A stretch of DNA of 64,000 nucleotides from Odiellus spinosus. Lineage: Eukaryota > Arthropoda > Arachnida > Opiliones > Phalangiidae. Under the pieces are notes generated by a model. The model searched no databases and was not told the origin of the DNA. It was given only the letters and a program-made list of their open reading frames with translations. Position 1 is the stretch's first letter; each line of letters starts with the position of its first letter. A program made the position numbers and the translations under genes. The stretch covers positions 24,378,200 through 24,442,199 of the forward strand of contig OY987231.1 in NCBI GenBank assembly GCA_963920705.1, written 5' to 3'. Positions 11,405 to 23,352 of this stretch are shown here, in pieces.

Positions 11405-14400
11405 AAAAGGATCTCGATCGTACTCCGAATAGGAAAGTTCTAGGCTTAACGTCTCTTTAAAGGGAGAATGCGGCTTCGATTTAGCTTTATTATCCGCGGA
11501 TGGCGCCACCGTCTATAAGAAAAACCAATTTGTAGTCGCGACAACGCCATTGACTATAAATAATCGCGTAAGAACGTCTTAAACGAAATTTCAAACCTAC
11601 GCGACGAGTTTATTTTCAATTTTCTCGCCCGCTTTTTAAACGCGCGCGCCTCGAGTTCCCCGAAACGCGTTTCTCGTTCCAACACGAAGCTCCAGAATCG
11701 CCCACGGATTCAACCCCCCCCCCCCCCGTGTCCCCTTTTGGCCCTTTCTATCGATTTCAAACTAATTGCTTAAAAATGAATCAACATTTAAGATTTATTA
11801 AGATTTTATCTGGAGAAAATGAATGACGCTAATTCAAGTCCCCGATTCCTTTTCATTCGTATCTTTAGTAATTATATCAGACTCCGATTATATTTTAAAT
11901 ATTCGAGCGGCATCCATTTTTCCGTAAATCGTCCGCTTTTCTTGATAAACTTTAATTCGAATTTTGGCTGGCGCTTCTTTCTCGGAGTCGATTTCTCGTA
12001 GCCGCGGGATATAGGGAGGGGGGGGGCTAAGAAAGAAGCTATAGCCCCCTATCGAAATGTGTCGTCCCTCGAGAGGTCATCGAGCTCGTAAAACCATTTT
12101 CCATCTTCTCGAAAACCGGCTAACCGAAATCGAGATTATTTTCTTTACGAAACCTCGAACGAATTAGCGAGAAACAAAATCTAAAAAAAAAAAAGCTCGA
12201 ATCTCCGGCCGTCGTAATTACGATAGGAAATTTGGGAACTGGGCAATATTTTTAAAAATTACAAATTCTAGACCAAAGTATATTTTTCCAAAAAATAGTT
12301 TTTAAGGTTTTTGGGGGGGAGGGGGGCGAGGCTCGGTTTGACCCGGGCCAATATCGGATCTATCGCTATCAGCTTCGTTCGCGAATTAGTCAGGTGGTTC
12401 CCATCGAACTCTTATACGTATAATATTTTTCCTAGCTCCAAAATGAATAAAAAAAAAATGATAATTTCGAGGCCCCTTTGTAATATTCGCCAATAGACGA
12501 AAAGTATTAGTTGGTTTTTTTTTTTTTTTTTTTTTTTTTTTGTTCGGCTCGCGTAGGAGGCGATCGGCTCTCCGAGCGATCATCGATCATAGTCGCCGAT
12601 CGAGTCAATGTCAGCGTTTAATCGAACCCGGGATTATCCAGTTATAATCCGACTTCTTCTTCGCTACTCGCTTACTTTGAAATAACCACGATTTCCCCTA
12701 ATATAACTTTACGGATAATAATATCGGTCGTTCCATTCAAACAAAATTTTGACTTTCTGGGCGGATAAAGTTTTTTTAAAAAAAAATTGAAAAAAAGTGA
12801 TCTTCGTTGTTGCAAATTGTCGAAGCCTTAACGCGTGACCCGTAAGGATGGAAGGTTCTTTTTTGCCCCGCTAGTTCTCGCCGCGTATACGTCATTGAAG
12901 TGACACCTTTCTTTTTTGTTCGTATCCCTCCGACGCTTTTTAACGCTATCCAGCTTCGGCTAATCGTTCAAAATGACCTTTAACGATTGTCAAAAACTCG
13001 ACTCGGCTTCCGTTAAATATATATAGCTGTATAGGAACGCTTTTAGGCATTTTTTTTTAAACGGATTCGCTCTTAATCTCGCCTTGTTAATAAATGGGTA
13101 TCTCTTAAAAGTATTATAGGCGTAGAAGATTAAATATAAAGCTAAGAGATCGGGAAGAAACGAGAACTAGTCTATAGGAACGAGCGCTATTATTTTTAAT
13201 TTATTCAGTTTCGTTTAGAAAAAGCGTCGATGATGATTTGGCGTTTTGAAAGGCCCTTTTCTTATTTCATTCTACCTTGATTTCTAAGATATACGATTGT
13301 TTACGTTGAGCCGCGGTGTATATATATTTAGGAACCGAGGTAGGGACCGAGGGTTGGGGTTGGTATAGGTTACGGGGTTTTACGCGTGCGCGAGCGGTGT
13401 TAAGAGTGCGTGGATGACAGCCCGCTGATGGATGGAGGCCCCGGCGTTTTGCCGTCGCCCCACTCCCGCCCACCCGGCCGCCCCTCGCCAAACCCCGATA
13501 TAGTCTCCGCGGTCTCATCCCGAGAGAAAGACGAACGCCGAGTCAACTCGCTATCTATTTTTCACTCTTAAATGACGCCACGAAAGGAACCTAGATCCGC
13601 GCCTTTCGCTTCGCTTTAAATTCGTCTTTAAAAAGCAATTTCGTCGATCCCATTTTAGTTTACGGCGCTTTTAATACTACTCTTCCTTCTATCTCTCGAG
13701 AAAATGATTTAGCTCTGGCTGGGAGTTAGTTACTGTCGCGCGCGCCGCGATTTCCGAGTGATTCGATTCGTCTCGAGACGGAGCGCGAGACTTTAAATAC
13801 TTATTTTCCCATCGAGAGTCGGTCTTAGTTTTCAACGTTTCCGAGCCTCGGCTCTCTTAAAAGTAAATCTACTCGTTTTCGAAGAAACCCGGATCGGCGT
13901 CCGTCGAAAACTCCGACTGGTCTCGATTTAATAATCGGTCTCGTTTTTAAATTTCAACGCGTACGAAGCTAAAATCGAATATAGCCTAGGTTAGTTCTCC
14001 GTTTAATCGAACCGTCGGGTTTCGATTCGTACGCGTTGAAAATAACGAGTGATTCGAGCTACTTTTAACGGAACGTAAGAAATGGATGGCTTTTTGACTC
14101 TCTCGATGGCGAGCTATAGCCCGTATCCTATAGCTACGCTTTTCCTACTATTTTCGCTTATATTAAGAGTTCTTCGCCGCTTCGTTTAAATCTAGAACCC
14201 GTAACGTTATTTATCGAACGTCTCGAAAAGCCCGATTCCATTTCGAATAACGCCTTGAGAGAGAATTTTTTTTATAAATTATATTCGAGAATGCCTATTA
14301 CGCCTAGGCTTACGTCATATTAGAAAAAAGATCATCTTTCAATTTTAAGGAATTAATATCAAAATTAGGGATAAACGAAATATAGAACGAAATGAAAGAC

Positions 14401-15650
14401 GTCTCAGATAATTTGCTAAAATAATATAATAGAAAATAATAGAAAAATTTGACTTAATTTTTAAAATCATTTTTAAAAATGAAGAATAACGGGAAAATAT
14501 TTAAATTGCGCGAATTTCGAAGAAAAAAAAGCCAGGAAATGTGGATTTTAGTATAGAAGAAACTAAGCCGCCTTAAGAATACTATATCTACCTCTATATA
14601 CTCTTGTAGACCCGTCCGCCTGCCGCCTACCGGGGAAATATATTCAACTTTTTTACATTTTATATCTTTTTTTCGGGTCTTGATCCTCTTTCGAGGCTCG
14701 TATTCCCTAATCGGGGCCCCCCTTGCCCCCCTCCCTCCCTCCCTCCCGCTCTCTTTTCTCGGCAGAACGTGGGTTTAAGACCAGCTCGGAGAAAGTGAAA
14801 AAGCGCGGGAAGAAATCGTCCCACGACTCCGAACCGGGTCACGAGGAGCGGCCCCTATATCCTCCCCTCCCCTCTCCTTTCCTAAAACGCGCTGGGGGCC
14901 CCGAGACCACGCTCGAACCCCATCACGTACACCTACCCAAAATATTAACGGAGCTTTTTTTACGACTTTCTTTCGGGTTTTATCAAAAGCGAATAATTCC
15001 CCGTAGCGCCAAGAGAAGTTAGGCTTATAGGAAGAGACGGCTAGTACACCTTCGATCGGAAGATATATTCAAATAAATAGACAGACGGACGGATATAATT
15101 TAGAGAAAAAATTTAGTTTTTAATTTAAAAAAAGTTAATTTTGTTAATTAGTTTAATCGTCTCGTAATTGAATCGTAATTGCTCCGTCCAGACGCGATCT
15201 AATCGTCGAATAAATATTATTATTATTATCGGACCCTTTTGAAGCTTCTTCTAAGCGTCTTTAATTTAAATTAAAGTTCGGCCCGGTCTCCGAAAAATAT
15301 ATTTTTGAAACTGATTACGTTAAGTAGATTTAAAGGCTCGAGAATATTTGTTGGGTTTATAGGTAGGCAGGCGTTACTGTTAGGTGTAGTCGATCGAACG
15401 AGGAAGGATCCGTCTTAATTCTTTTCTCGACGACGCCGCCCGCCCGCCCGCGCGTCAAGCCGCGAGAGATGAATAGCTTTTAGTTTTTCGTCTCTCGAGC
15501 TTTATAAGAAAACGGGCATCGCCGCCACCAGGGTGATTAAAATCGCATCAAGGGATATTCCTTCAAACCCGATCCCCCCCCCCCCTCCCCCCGTTCCATC
15601 CTTTCGTCTTCTCCTTATCCCTTTTATATTCCTTTTGAAAAAAAAAAAGA
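11405..15650. other. No gene recognised; scattered simple repeats and one inverted repeat
   Basis: This holds a T2-like motif (11457-11469), C runs of 14 (11714-11727) and 12 (15574-15585), a 9-base G run (12018-12026) and a 27-base T run (12515-12541). An inverted repeat with ATTTCAACGCGTACGAA at 13951-13967 faces its complement at 14027-14044. No open frame here is convincing. Confidence 0.45.
13951..14044. repeat. Imperfect inverted repeat around ACGCGT and CGTACG words
   Basis: The left arm ATTTCAACGCGTACGAA (13951-13967) and the right arm TTCGTACGCGTTGAAAAT (14027-14044) are complementary apart from one extra base. The arms extend inward weakly through GATTTTAG/CGATTCG sequence. The 17-mer TTCGTACGCGTTGAAAA recurs exactly at 51073-51089, so it may mark the end of an unrecognised dispersed element. 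Confidence 0.5.
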
Positions 15651-15915
15651 GAAGACATTCCCGCCAAAATCAACTCCATCATCGGCGGGAAAGCTCGAGC
15701 CAATTCCCTTTTCCATTCGATTCGAAAGCGCGCGCGCTCCCGACCTATACCATAGGATAGAATTAAAGAAAAAGGGATTTATTTTCGCGCCAAAACGCGC
15801 GAGACCAATCACCCCACCCCCTCCACCTCACGACCTTCGCCGTAAGATTAGAATTCACGAGCACAAATCCGCGCGCCAACTTAGAAATTGAAACTTCCCG
15901 CCAAAATAGGCCCAT
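15650..15915. promoter_or_regulatory. Cluster of E2F-type motifs
   Basis: Within about 260 bp lie TTCCCGCCAAAA (about 15657), GGCGGGAAA (about 15685), TTTTCGCGCCAAAA (about 15782) and TTCCCGCCAAAA (about 15895). These match the established E2F/DP core TTTSSCGC and its full form TTTGGCGGGAAA. Such clusters are seen at promoters of cell-cycle genes, but I find no gene next to this one. Function is inferred. Confidence 0.3.
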
Positions 15916-18900
15916 TGTTTTTTTTTTGTCGCTAGACGTTTTTAATGACGCGCGTGATTGGTTTAAGACGAAAGAGTCCAATTTTGGTTTTCCCTTTTTA
16001 AGCGTAATTCTATTTCTAGATTTGGAGTCTTTTGGGGGGTTAATTCGATCTAATCCGGAGTATATGGCGCGTTTTAGAGCGAATGATTTAGTAGCCCGAG
16101 GGTGATAATCCGGGCCCGCTAATAAGCCCGAGCTAACCTCGATTCGCTTCTAACCGAGCGAACTCGAAGGACGAACGAAAAATAAAAGAGCCCCGTTCTT
16201 TTAAAAAAACCTGAACCCTGGGGGGTGGAATGGGGGAGGGAGAGGCGCCACTTACGAGAAAGAAAGAAAAAGCGCGGGAAAAATCTTCATCGCGTGAAAA
16301 GAACGTTTTTCCGCCGTTTCGCCTTTCCTAAAAAGAAATTTCTCATTAGCTTTTTTTTTCTTCTTCTCCCTGTTAATCATCAGCCGGGATTCGCGGTTCG
16401 TACGAAGCTCGCGATCCCTTCTATCTCTCCGAGAAGAATAAAAACTTTGTAAGTTTATAGTTTGATTAGAGCTCCGAACGTTGGTTTTGGGATTAAAGCT
16501 ATTACGACGCCATCAAGGTGCGTGTATAGACTAAAAGGAGCTCTTTCTCGCTCGGCTCCTTTTCTACGCGCGTGTTTTTCTTCTTCTCCTTGGCCATCGC
16601 CGAGGCTTAAGAAGTTAAGACTCGGTCTTCATCGCGGCGGCGCCTCCTCTTCTAAAAACCCCTTGATAATGAACCCTTCGTTTTAGCTCCGAAAAGCGTA
16701 TTTAGATGGGAAATTATATATAGGCGACTCACTTAAAGCGGCGGCGGCCGCGGAATAGCGTTAATGTCTCGACTTCATTTCGATCGACAACTCGTTTATT
16801 TTCTTATAAGATAAATCGAGAACGTCTCTTCCAGGTTTAAATAACTTTTTAATTAATTTCGCTTTCGCTATTTTTGTTCGTTTCGTTCTTCATTACCCCT
16901 TTAACCAAACAAGATAGAAAATACCTAAATACATTACGTATAGCGTATATATTATTATTATTATTATTATTATTATTATCCAAAAAATAGCTCGCACCCC
17001 CATTAAAATTCTTCTTCCCTTTGGTTTATAATCTTAGCGGATATTTTGTGGCAGTTTCCTCGAGTCGGTTGCCCCCGTGTGTTGGTGGATGGATTAAATT
17101 CGATTGAATTAATCCCGAGTAGGGTCATTTAATCACTCGCGCGCGCCGCTTAAATTTCTTTTAAATCCAGCCCTTCATATATAGTTGCTTTGAATGGGCT
17201 TTTTCCAAACTTCTTAATATATTCTTTTTTCGTTTTATTCTCGAGTGGATTGGATGAGGTTTTTTTTTCTTTCTTTTTTGGGGTTACGGAGGAGGGGGTA
17301 TTTTATTGGGAATTTATGAGCAGTTAACTGGCCCCAAAATGATACTAATTTAGCCCCCCCCCCTTTTCTTTATCTCTCACTCTTCTCTCTCCTCTTCCGT
17401 TTCTTGGTTTTTTTTCATAAATTGCTCTTCAAACGCTGGCTTTCTTCTCTCTCTCTTTCTCCGGGTCTTTTTCTCCGGTAATGAGCCGCTCGGCAGCCGC
17501 CGCCATTGTTTTTTAAACTTGGCCTCTTCTTAAGAAGCGCGCGGCCAAACCTATACGTACAGAAAAAAAAAAAAAAAATCAAATAAAACGGAGATTGGCT
17601 TTAGCGCGGGTTTTTTGGCGCAATTTCCACGTATCTTATTAATCGTTGTTCAAAGGGGTAAATGAGCGATTATTTATAAGCGATTAGCGACGCCAAATAC
17701 CTACTCTGATTCTTAATAACTTTAGTACGCGGTCGAAGCGGCGGACAATATTCGTACGCCAATTATATTATAGGGAAAAATCCGATACAATGCATTTTTA
17801 ATCGCTAGGTATTTACTTTATAGGGGTTGGTATATTTGCGAGACTCGCCCTTTACGGCGAATAAAACTTACGTTGTTTTAACCCTTCATTTTTTAAAACT
17901 TCAATAGAGGGTGGCGGCGCTAGATATATACCAATTGTCATTCTTAGTTCGCTCCGAGTTTGGTATCTTTGTTGAAATTATCTCCTCCCTCATTTAGGCC
18001 TAGCTATATTCCCCCTTTTTAAGAGTGTTTTATTCGTAGTCTATCCACCCGGAGGCTTTTAAATGACTTCTAATTTTATTCGAATCTCTTTTCCCCCTGC
18101 AGATTTCTTTTTTTTTTCTTTTGGCTCCAATCTTAATTGGATTGTTTTTCTTTTTTCTAACCCCTTTTTTTATTTTTATTTTAATTTTTTCTTGAACCTC
18201 GGCGATGAAATCGAGATTTTTGGAATGTGATCTGACCCAGAGCCGGATTATTTGGAATATAAAATTTTAATAGTACTAGAATTCTATATATAGGTGGCTC
18301 TCCGTTGATCGGATTACGCGTGGGTGTGGAATATTTTCTTTTAGTGTTTTTTTAATTCTAATTATTAGCTTACTTTAACGATTTAACGTAGATAGGAAAA
18401 ACGGAAATATATATATATATATTTTCAACTTGTATCACGTATATGGTGGTAAGGAGGCGCGGTCCAACTTTGGGGCCATAATCTCTATCGTTTGGGTTTT
18501 TGTTGAAGGGGGTGGTTAGTTCCGGCACATTAGATCAGCTCCGCGGCTCGTCGTCGATTTTGATCGCGTGTCCCGAGCCATCCTTCGTTCGTCGCTCTAC
18601 AACGCGACTTATATAACATTATAAAATAATTGAGACGAACCGCGCGCGGGACCAAAAGCCACACCCAAACTACACCCCCGAATAATGGCCTATTTTACGC
18701 ACCCCCCCCCCCATCCCCTAGGAACCGAACCAAAGCACGCTACAACGCCGCGAGCGAGCCCACCAACCAACCAATGATAATGAGAAATTAATTTTAAGGT
18801 TCCAATAATCGCGACATTGTTTTACGCGAGTCGAGCTACGAATTAATGATATCGTCAATTACGAATGGAAACGGTGAAACCCGCTAAATAATTTATCTGT

Positions 18901-19691
18901 GGAATATAAAGCTTAATTCGGAGAGAATCTTAAATCAAATTCATTCGACTTAAAAAACGGAATCTTTTTTTTTTTTTTTTTTTTTTTTTTTTGTAGTAAT
19001 TTCTTTTCAAATTGTCTCGTCTATTGGGTAGGTATTTTGCCAATAATCGTCTATCCCTGGGCCTATAGTGTAGGGCGTCCGTTTTCGCTCCCCCCCCCCC
19101 CGTCTAGTTCGCCCCCATTCGCGACCCGCGTGGAATTGAGAATACTCCTGATTGGTGGCTTTCCCCGGAGCTCCCCTTCCATCTCGGCTTTCCCGCCTGG
19201 CTCTCTCTCTCTCTTTTGGCCCCCCTTTTCCCTCCGATTTCCAACCCTGTTTTCAGTCTTTTCCCTTCGTTCTAAAACTAAATCCATTCTTCCCTTTTTT
19301 TTCCCATCGCCTCTAATCGAGTTGGCGAATCTCTTTAAAAGATTTTACCCGAAAGAGAAAAATGGCTTCTTAAGCAAGATTTAAGCCAAAACCACCCCTC
19401 GCCCCCCCCCTCCCCCGATATATATCCGAGACATTTAACGCGGCTCGCCGAGCCAATAAAAAAATATCCCCCGCCTTAAAATAGAAATAGCCCATTCTTT
19501 TAAAGGTTTTGTATTTTAAAAAATGATCTAGAAAAATTCTGGGGAATTTGAAGGGAGAATGCGACGCGTTTTCTCGTAATTCGTCTTAAAAATAATCGCT
19601 CTTCGGAGATTCTTAAATTGGGCAAAAGTTCCAGACACGATTTTAAACGCGTTCGTTCTCATGATTGCTAAATACTAGCCACGTAAATAGG

Positions 19692-19729
<38 letters not shown>

Positions 19730-20729
19730 TAAGAATAAGGTATCGACCGTAAAACCTTAAAACCCCCTTTTTTTTTTTTTTTTTTCTTTTAAATCCGTTT
19801 TGATAGCTCGGGGCTGGTTAACCCCCCCCCCTTCCCTTCTCCTTCCTCGGCTTCCTTCGCGGTTCGCGTCCCTAAAAACATTCTCGGATGATTTAGCGTT
19901 GTCAAAGCTACGTATTTTCCAAGACGTTCTTTTCGCTCGATGACGCGACGACGGATGGGATACGTCTACCTATACTGTACATATTCGGAATCGAGTGGGA
20001 AATATTTGAGGCGGATTGATACGCCGCGTTAAATCCGATTGAAAAGAAAATAGTCTCTCTAATAGAGAGCGCGATTGAGTGGAGAGAAAGGCGTTGCATT
20101 TTTTTATCTACTCTAGAGAAAAAAAAAGTAACCCCTTCCTTTGACTATTTTGACGCTCGATCGATTGGAAATGTAGCGTTCTTCTAACGCCCTATACGCG
20201 TTTCGAGGGACAATCTACGAAGGTACTTAAATCAACGTTAAAAAAAGCGCTTTTGTATTTAGAATTTAAATTATTTCTAAGGCTTGAACTACGTACGTAA
20301 ACGTTATTCAGTTGCAATTTGGGAAAAAATGGAAAAATATCGTTGGTCCGGAAATATAAGGAAAACTTTGTTGGGAAAGCGTGGAATAAGCGGGGAAAAT
20401 TCATTGGGAGAACGTGGAAATCTCGCTTTAAAATGATTTCAAATTCCACCAAATACATTTTTATTTTTTAGTTTAAAACGCGCGTATCCTTCCGCCTTAG
20501 TTTCCCGTAATGTTTCGTAAATTCCAATCGGGCGTTTTTGACAATTTATATCGAGAAACTCTATTTATCTCTTAGTAAAATGAACGAATAAGATGGAAAG
20601 TAAGGCGGACGTTGATAAGCTCTTCCCGTATCTCTTTCCTCTTTAATACGGTCGCGTTCGCTTTGTCGCGACCGATATTAGACACCCCCATCTAGTCTCC
20701 GCGGTGGCGAAAGGGTAGCAATTTCACCC

Positions 20730-20732
<3 letters not shown>
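15916..20732. other. No gene recognised; dense homopolymer tracts
   Basis: The stretch contains (ATT)n at 16951-16979, C runs at 17354-17363, 18702-18712, 19090-19101, 19402-19410 and 19822-19831, T runs of 28 (18965-18992) and 18 (19768-19785), and an A run of 35 (19692-19726). A T2-like motif lies at about 19551. The open frame at 19037-19384 is Pro/Ser/Phe-rich and crosses a C run. I see no supported gene. Confidence 0.5.

Positions 20733-20799
<67 letters not shown>
20733..20799. repeat. Double (TA)n tract split by GAC
   Basis: Two (TA)n tracts of about 15-16 dinucleotides (20733-20764 and 20768-20799) flank the triplet GAC. The whole can fold into a hairpin or cruciform. Array length is likely to be polymorphic. 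Confidence 0.9.
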
Positions 20800-20800
<1 letters not shown>

Positions 20801-21097
20801 CATTCGCTTTTCGAGGCTAGAAAGAGGTTGGTTTTTAAGGCGTCGAAGCCGATGGGGTGTAAGGAGACTCTAATCCCTTCTAAGGCTGCCAACTAAACGT
20901 ATATTCTCCAACCCCTTCTCTTTTTCTATTTCGCTTTTTTATTTTCGACGCTATTATTTCTTCGGAGCGAACTTATCGCGATCGGCGTTGTTGTCCGCGC
21001 ATTCGTAGAACCTACGTTTAATTACGTTTTAATCGCTTCGTTTCTATCTTTAAAGAGACAATGAGACTGAATTACGAGTGCTTTTTTTAAATACGCC

Positions 21098-21315
21098 TAA
21101 TCCACCAGTAAATTAAAAATTACGAACAAATATTAATTAAAAACTTACTACGAAAAGAGGCGAAGATGAGCTGAATTTCTTCGCTCGACCAATGAGCGAA
21201 GGTGTCGTTGAGATTTCTAATAACCACGATCTCCTTCAGGAATCCCATTTTCCGGCTAAGTTTTAAATTTATTTCAGTTTAATATTTGTTCGTAAAAATA
21301 TTTCCCGGCGAATTA
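21098..21315. mobile_element. Palindromic MITE, family A copy 1
   Basis: The left end TAATCCACCAGTAAA then TACGAACAAATATTAA is answered at the right by TTAATATTTGTTCGTAAAAA then CCGGCGAATTA, giving TIRs of about 65 bp. Right-arm blocks (AAATTTATTTCAGTTTAATA) match the second copy at 35529-35813, which shares both ends and central GACCAAT/GATCTCC words. Flanking duplication cannot be resolved by eye. No coding capacity, so non-autonomous. Superfamily not assigned. Confidence 0.65.
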
Positions 21316-23052
21316 AACCGGATATTTAAACAATAAGAAATTGATAAAAAAAACCCTCGTTCTTAGGTTTCATCCTCCCATCTATAAATACTTAATTTCT
21401 AATTTAATTTAATCGGGGAGCCTCGCTTTTTTTGTTTTTGCCCCTGGTGGGTGTCTCCGCTCGTAACACCGACGCGCGCCGGTTAGAACACTTTTACAGG
21501 CGCCGTACGAAATACATCGCGTTTAGAAAATGGGGAAATTATCTTGAAAAATAACGCGCGATTAAATTGGGAAAAATATTTAAAAATGAATCCTTTAAAT
21601 TTGAAATAGGTCGGGTTAGAATAGAATAGGTCAAGTATCGAGGGCTGGGGGGGGGGCGTAAGGGGGCGCCCGGGACTACTCGTTTTTCTTCTTCGCTACG
21701 TAATTCGTAATATAGAGAAAGGAAATCTTTCTCTCCGCATCTCCAACTCCATCATCGAAGCCCAGAACGAGAATAATCTATAGGCCGCCCCTTCCCCGCC
21801 CCCCTCCCTCTCCTTTCCTTTTACAGCATCTAGTTTCCATCTCATCGATTATACCGCGAAACCCCCGCAACCCCCAACCCCAACCCCCACCCCCAATGAT
21901 CCGCCTACACCTACCTAACAATTACAATCTTAAATGGGTACGAACGCGAAACGCCCAAACTATACGTCTCCTCGTATCAAACGGCTTCTTCTAAGATTGA
22001 AATTAGCGACGTCATCGAGGGGGGGGGAGGGAGAGAGGGAGGAGAAACGGGGGATTTCTCTCTTTCTCCATTTTCGGGCGAATAAAGAGTTCTATGACAT
22101 TTTCTTCGCCAGCCGAACCATTCTTTAAAAACTTGGAATGAAAAAAAAAAAAAAGAAATAAAATGAAATGAGATATAAAAAATGGGAAATTTGAAATAAG
22201 AACAATGTTATATAGGCACGCCCCCCCCCTTTTTATTCCCCCCTTCCCCCCGAGCGTAGCCGAAGCTCGTTTTCTTAATGTATGATCTACTCGAAATAGG
22301 AATTCCAAGTGGGCGAGAGGTTGGGGTTACGAAGATATTGGGCTAAAATTGGCTTCGAATTTAGCTTTTAATTATGGATCATTATGGATTATTTGCCCGT
22401 CGAATTATTAAAATTGAATCTTATTCAGCGTCCCTTTATTATTTCGAGTCGCGTTTATTTTTTGGTGGAAGGGAAGGAATCGCGCGTTAAATAAATAGCG
22501 TTGGTATCGAGAGATTAATTTTCATATTGGTTGCTTGTTAATGTATTTGGGATTGATTCGGTAGCCCCGTAATATAGGAGAGGAGCGAGCCTCGATCGAG
22601 CCAGCCATATATATTCGATAATAAGTCAGTTGGGTTCGCGGGCGGACGTGTTGGCCGCGCTGTTGTAACGTATACGTTTCTAGGCGTGACGCGCGTTCTT
22701 ATTTTGCAGTTGGTCGTGCGCTGACAAAATTCGTTTTATATTATAATTTGACAGCGTCGCCGTGTTTCGTATACGGAGGAGCCGGAGGGAGGGAAGGGAG
22801 ATGCTAGGGAATGGATGTCATCCAACTCCATTTCGTTTTTATACCTATATCAAGCGCCGGATCGCGATTTTATTATAGCATCAAGCCCCATTCGCACTCA
22901 TCCCTGCCGATTGAATTAGCGCGTCATCCGCTTATTTAAAATGAGAAATAAGGCGCCGCCCCCCTGATACGTTAATCAACAAAAAATTCCTTTTCCTATA
23001 ATTTCGCTAGATATTATTCCTATAATTTCTTCTATAAATCGATCATAAATTT
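21316..23052. other. No gene recognised; C-rich strings
   Basis: This includes a 10-base G run (21647-21656), a C-rich string of CCCCCAACCCC type (about 21862-21894) that would be G-quadruplex-forming on the minus strand, G and C runs of nine (22019-22027 and 22221-22229) and an A tract near 22141. No gene is supported. Confidence 0.5.
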
Positions 23053-23352
23053 CAGGGTTGCCACGGGTCGAGGAAAACGGGCAAAAGTTGGGAATTTGAA
23101 AATTAATCAAAAAGGTCAGGGAAAGGTCGAGGAATTTTAAGGTTTTTTTAAAAAGTCAGGGAATTTAAAGATCTTTCGAGAAGCCAGGATTACCGTGTAA
23201 TTGAAAATATTTATTTTTAAGTATTATAAAAAAGAAAAGGTTAAAAATTGACTATTATTATCCGAAACGGTCAGGGAAAATCGTTGGAAAAGGTCAAGGA
23301 AAAACCTGTAAAAGTCAGAGAATTTGAATCTGTAAAAACTGCGCCAACCCTG
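23053..23352 (+). mobile_element. hAT-like non-autonomous element, most complete copy (300 bp)
   Basis: The element runs from CAGGGTTGCCACGGGTCGAG to GCGCCAACCCTG, so both terminal inverted repeats are present (CAGGGTTGCC versus CAGGGTTGGC read in complement). Both flanks carry AATTT, a possible remnant of target duplication. The interior is made of GTCAGGGAA-type subrepeats and shares long blocks with the copy at 789-1011. There is no transposase. The termini place it with hAT elements by established pattern; I cannot confirm this without a database comparison. Confidence 0.75.

Noticed and set aside
19692-19726. 35-base A run as the tail of a retroposed gene
   Set aside because: No recognisable source sequence upstream and no flanking duplication; long A and T runs are common here.
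21862-21894. CCCCAA-type string as a ciliate-like telomere repeat
   Set aside because: Irregular unit length, internal position, and similar C-rich strings occur throughout the window.
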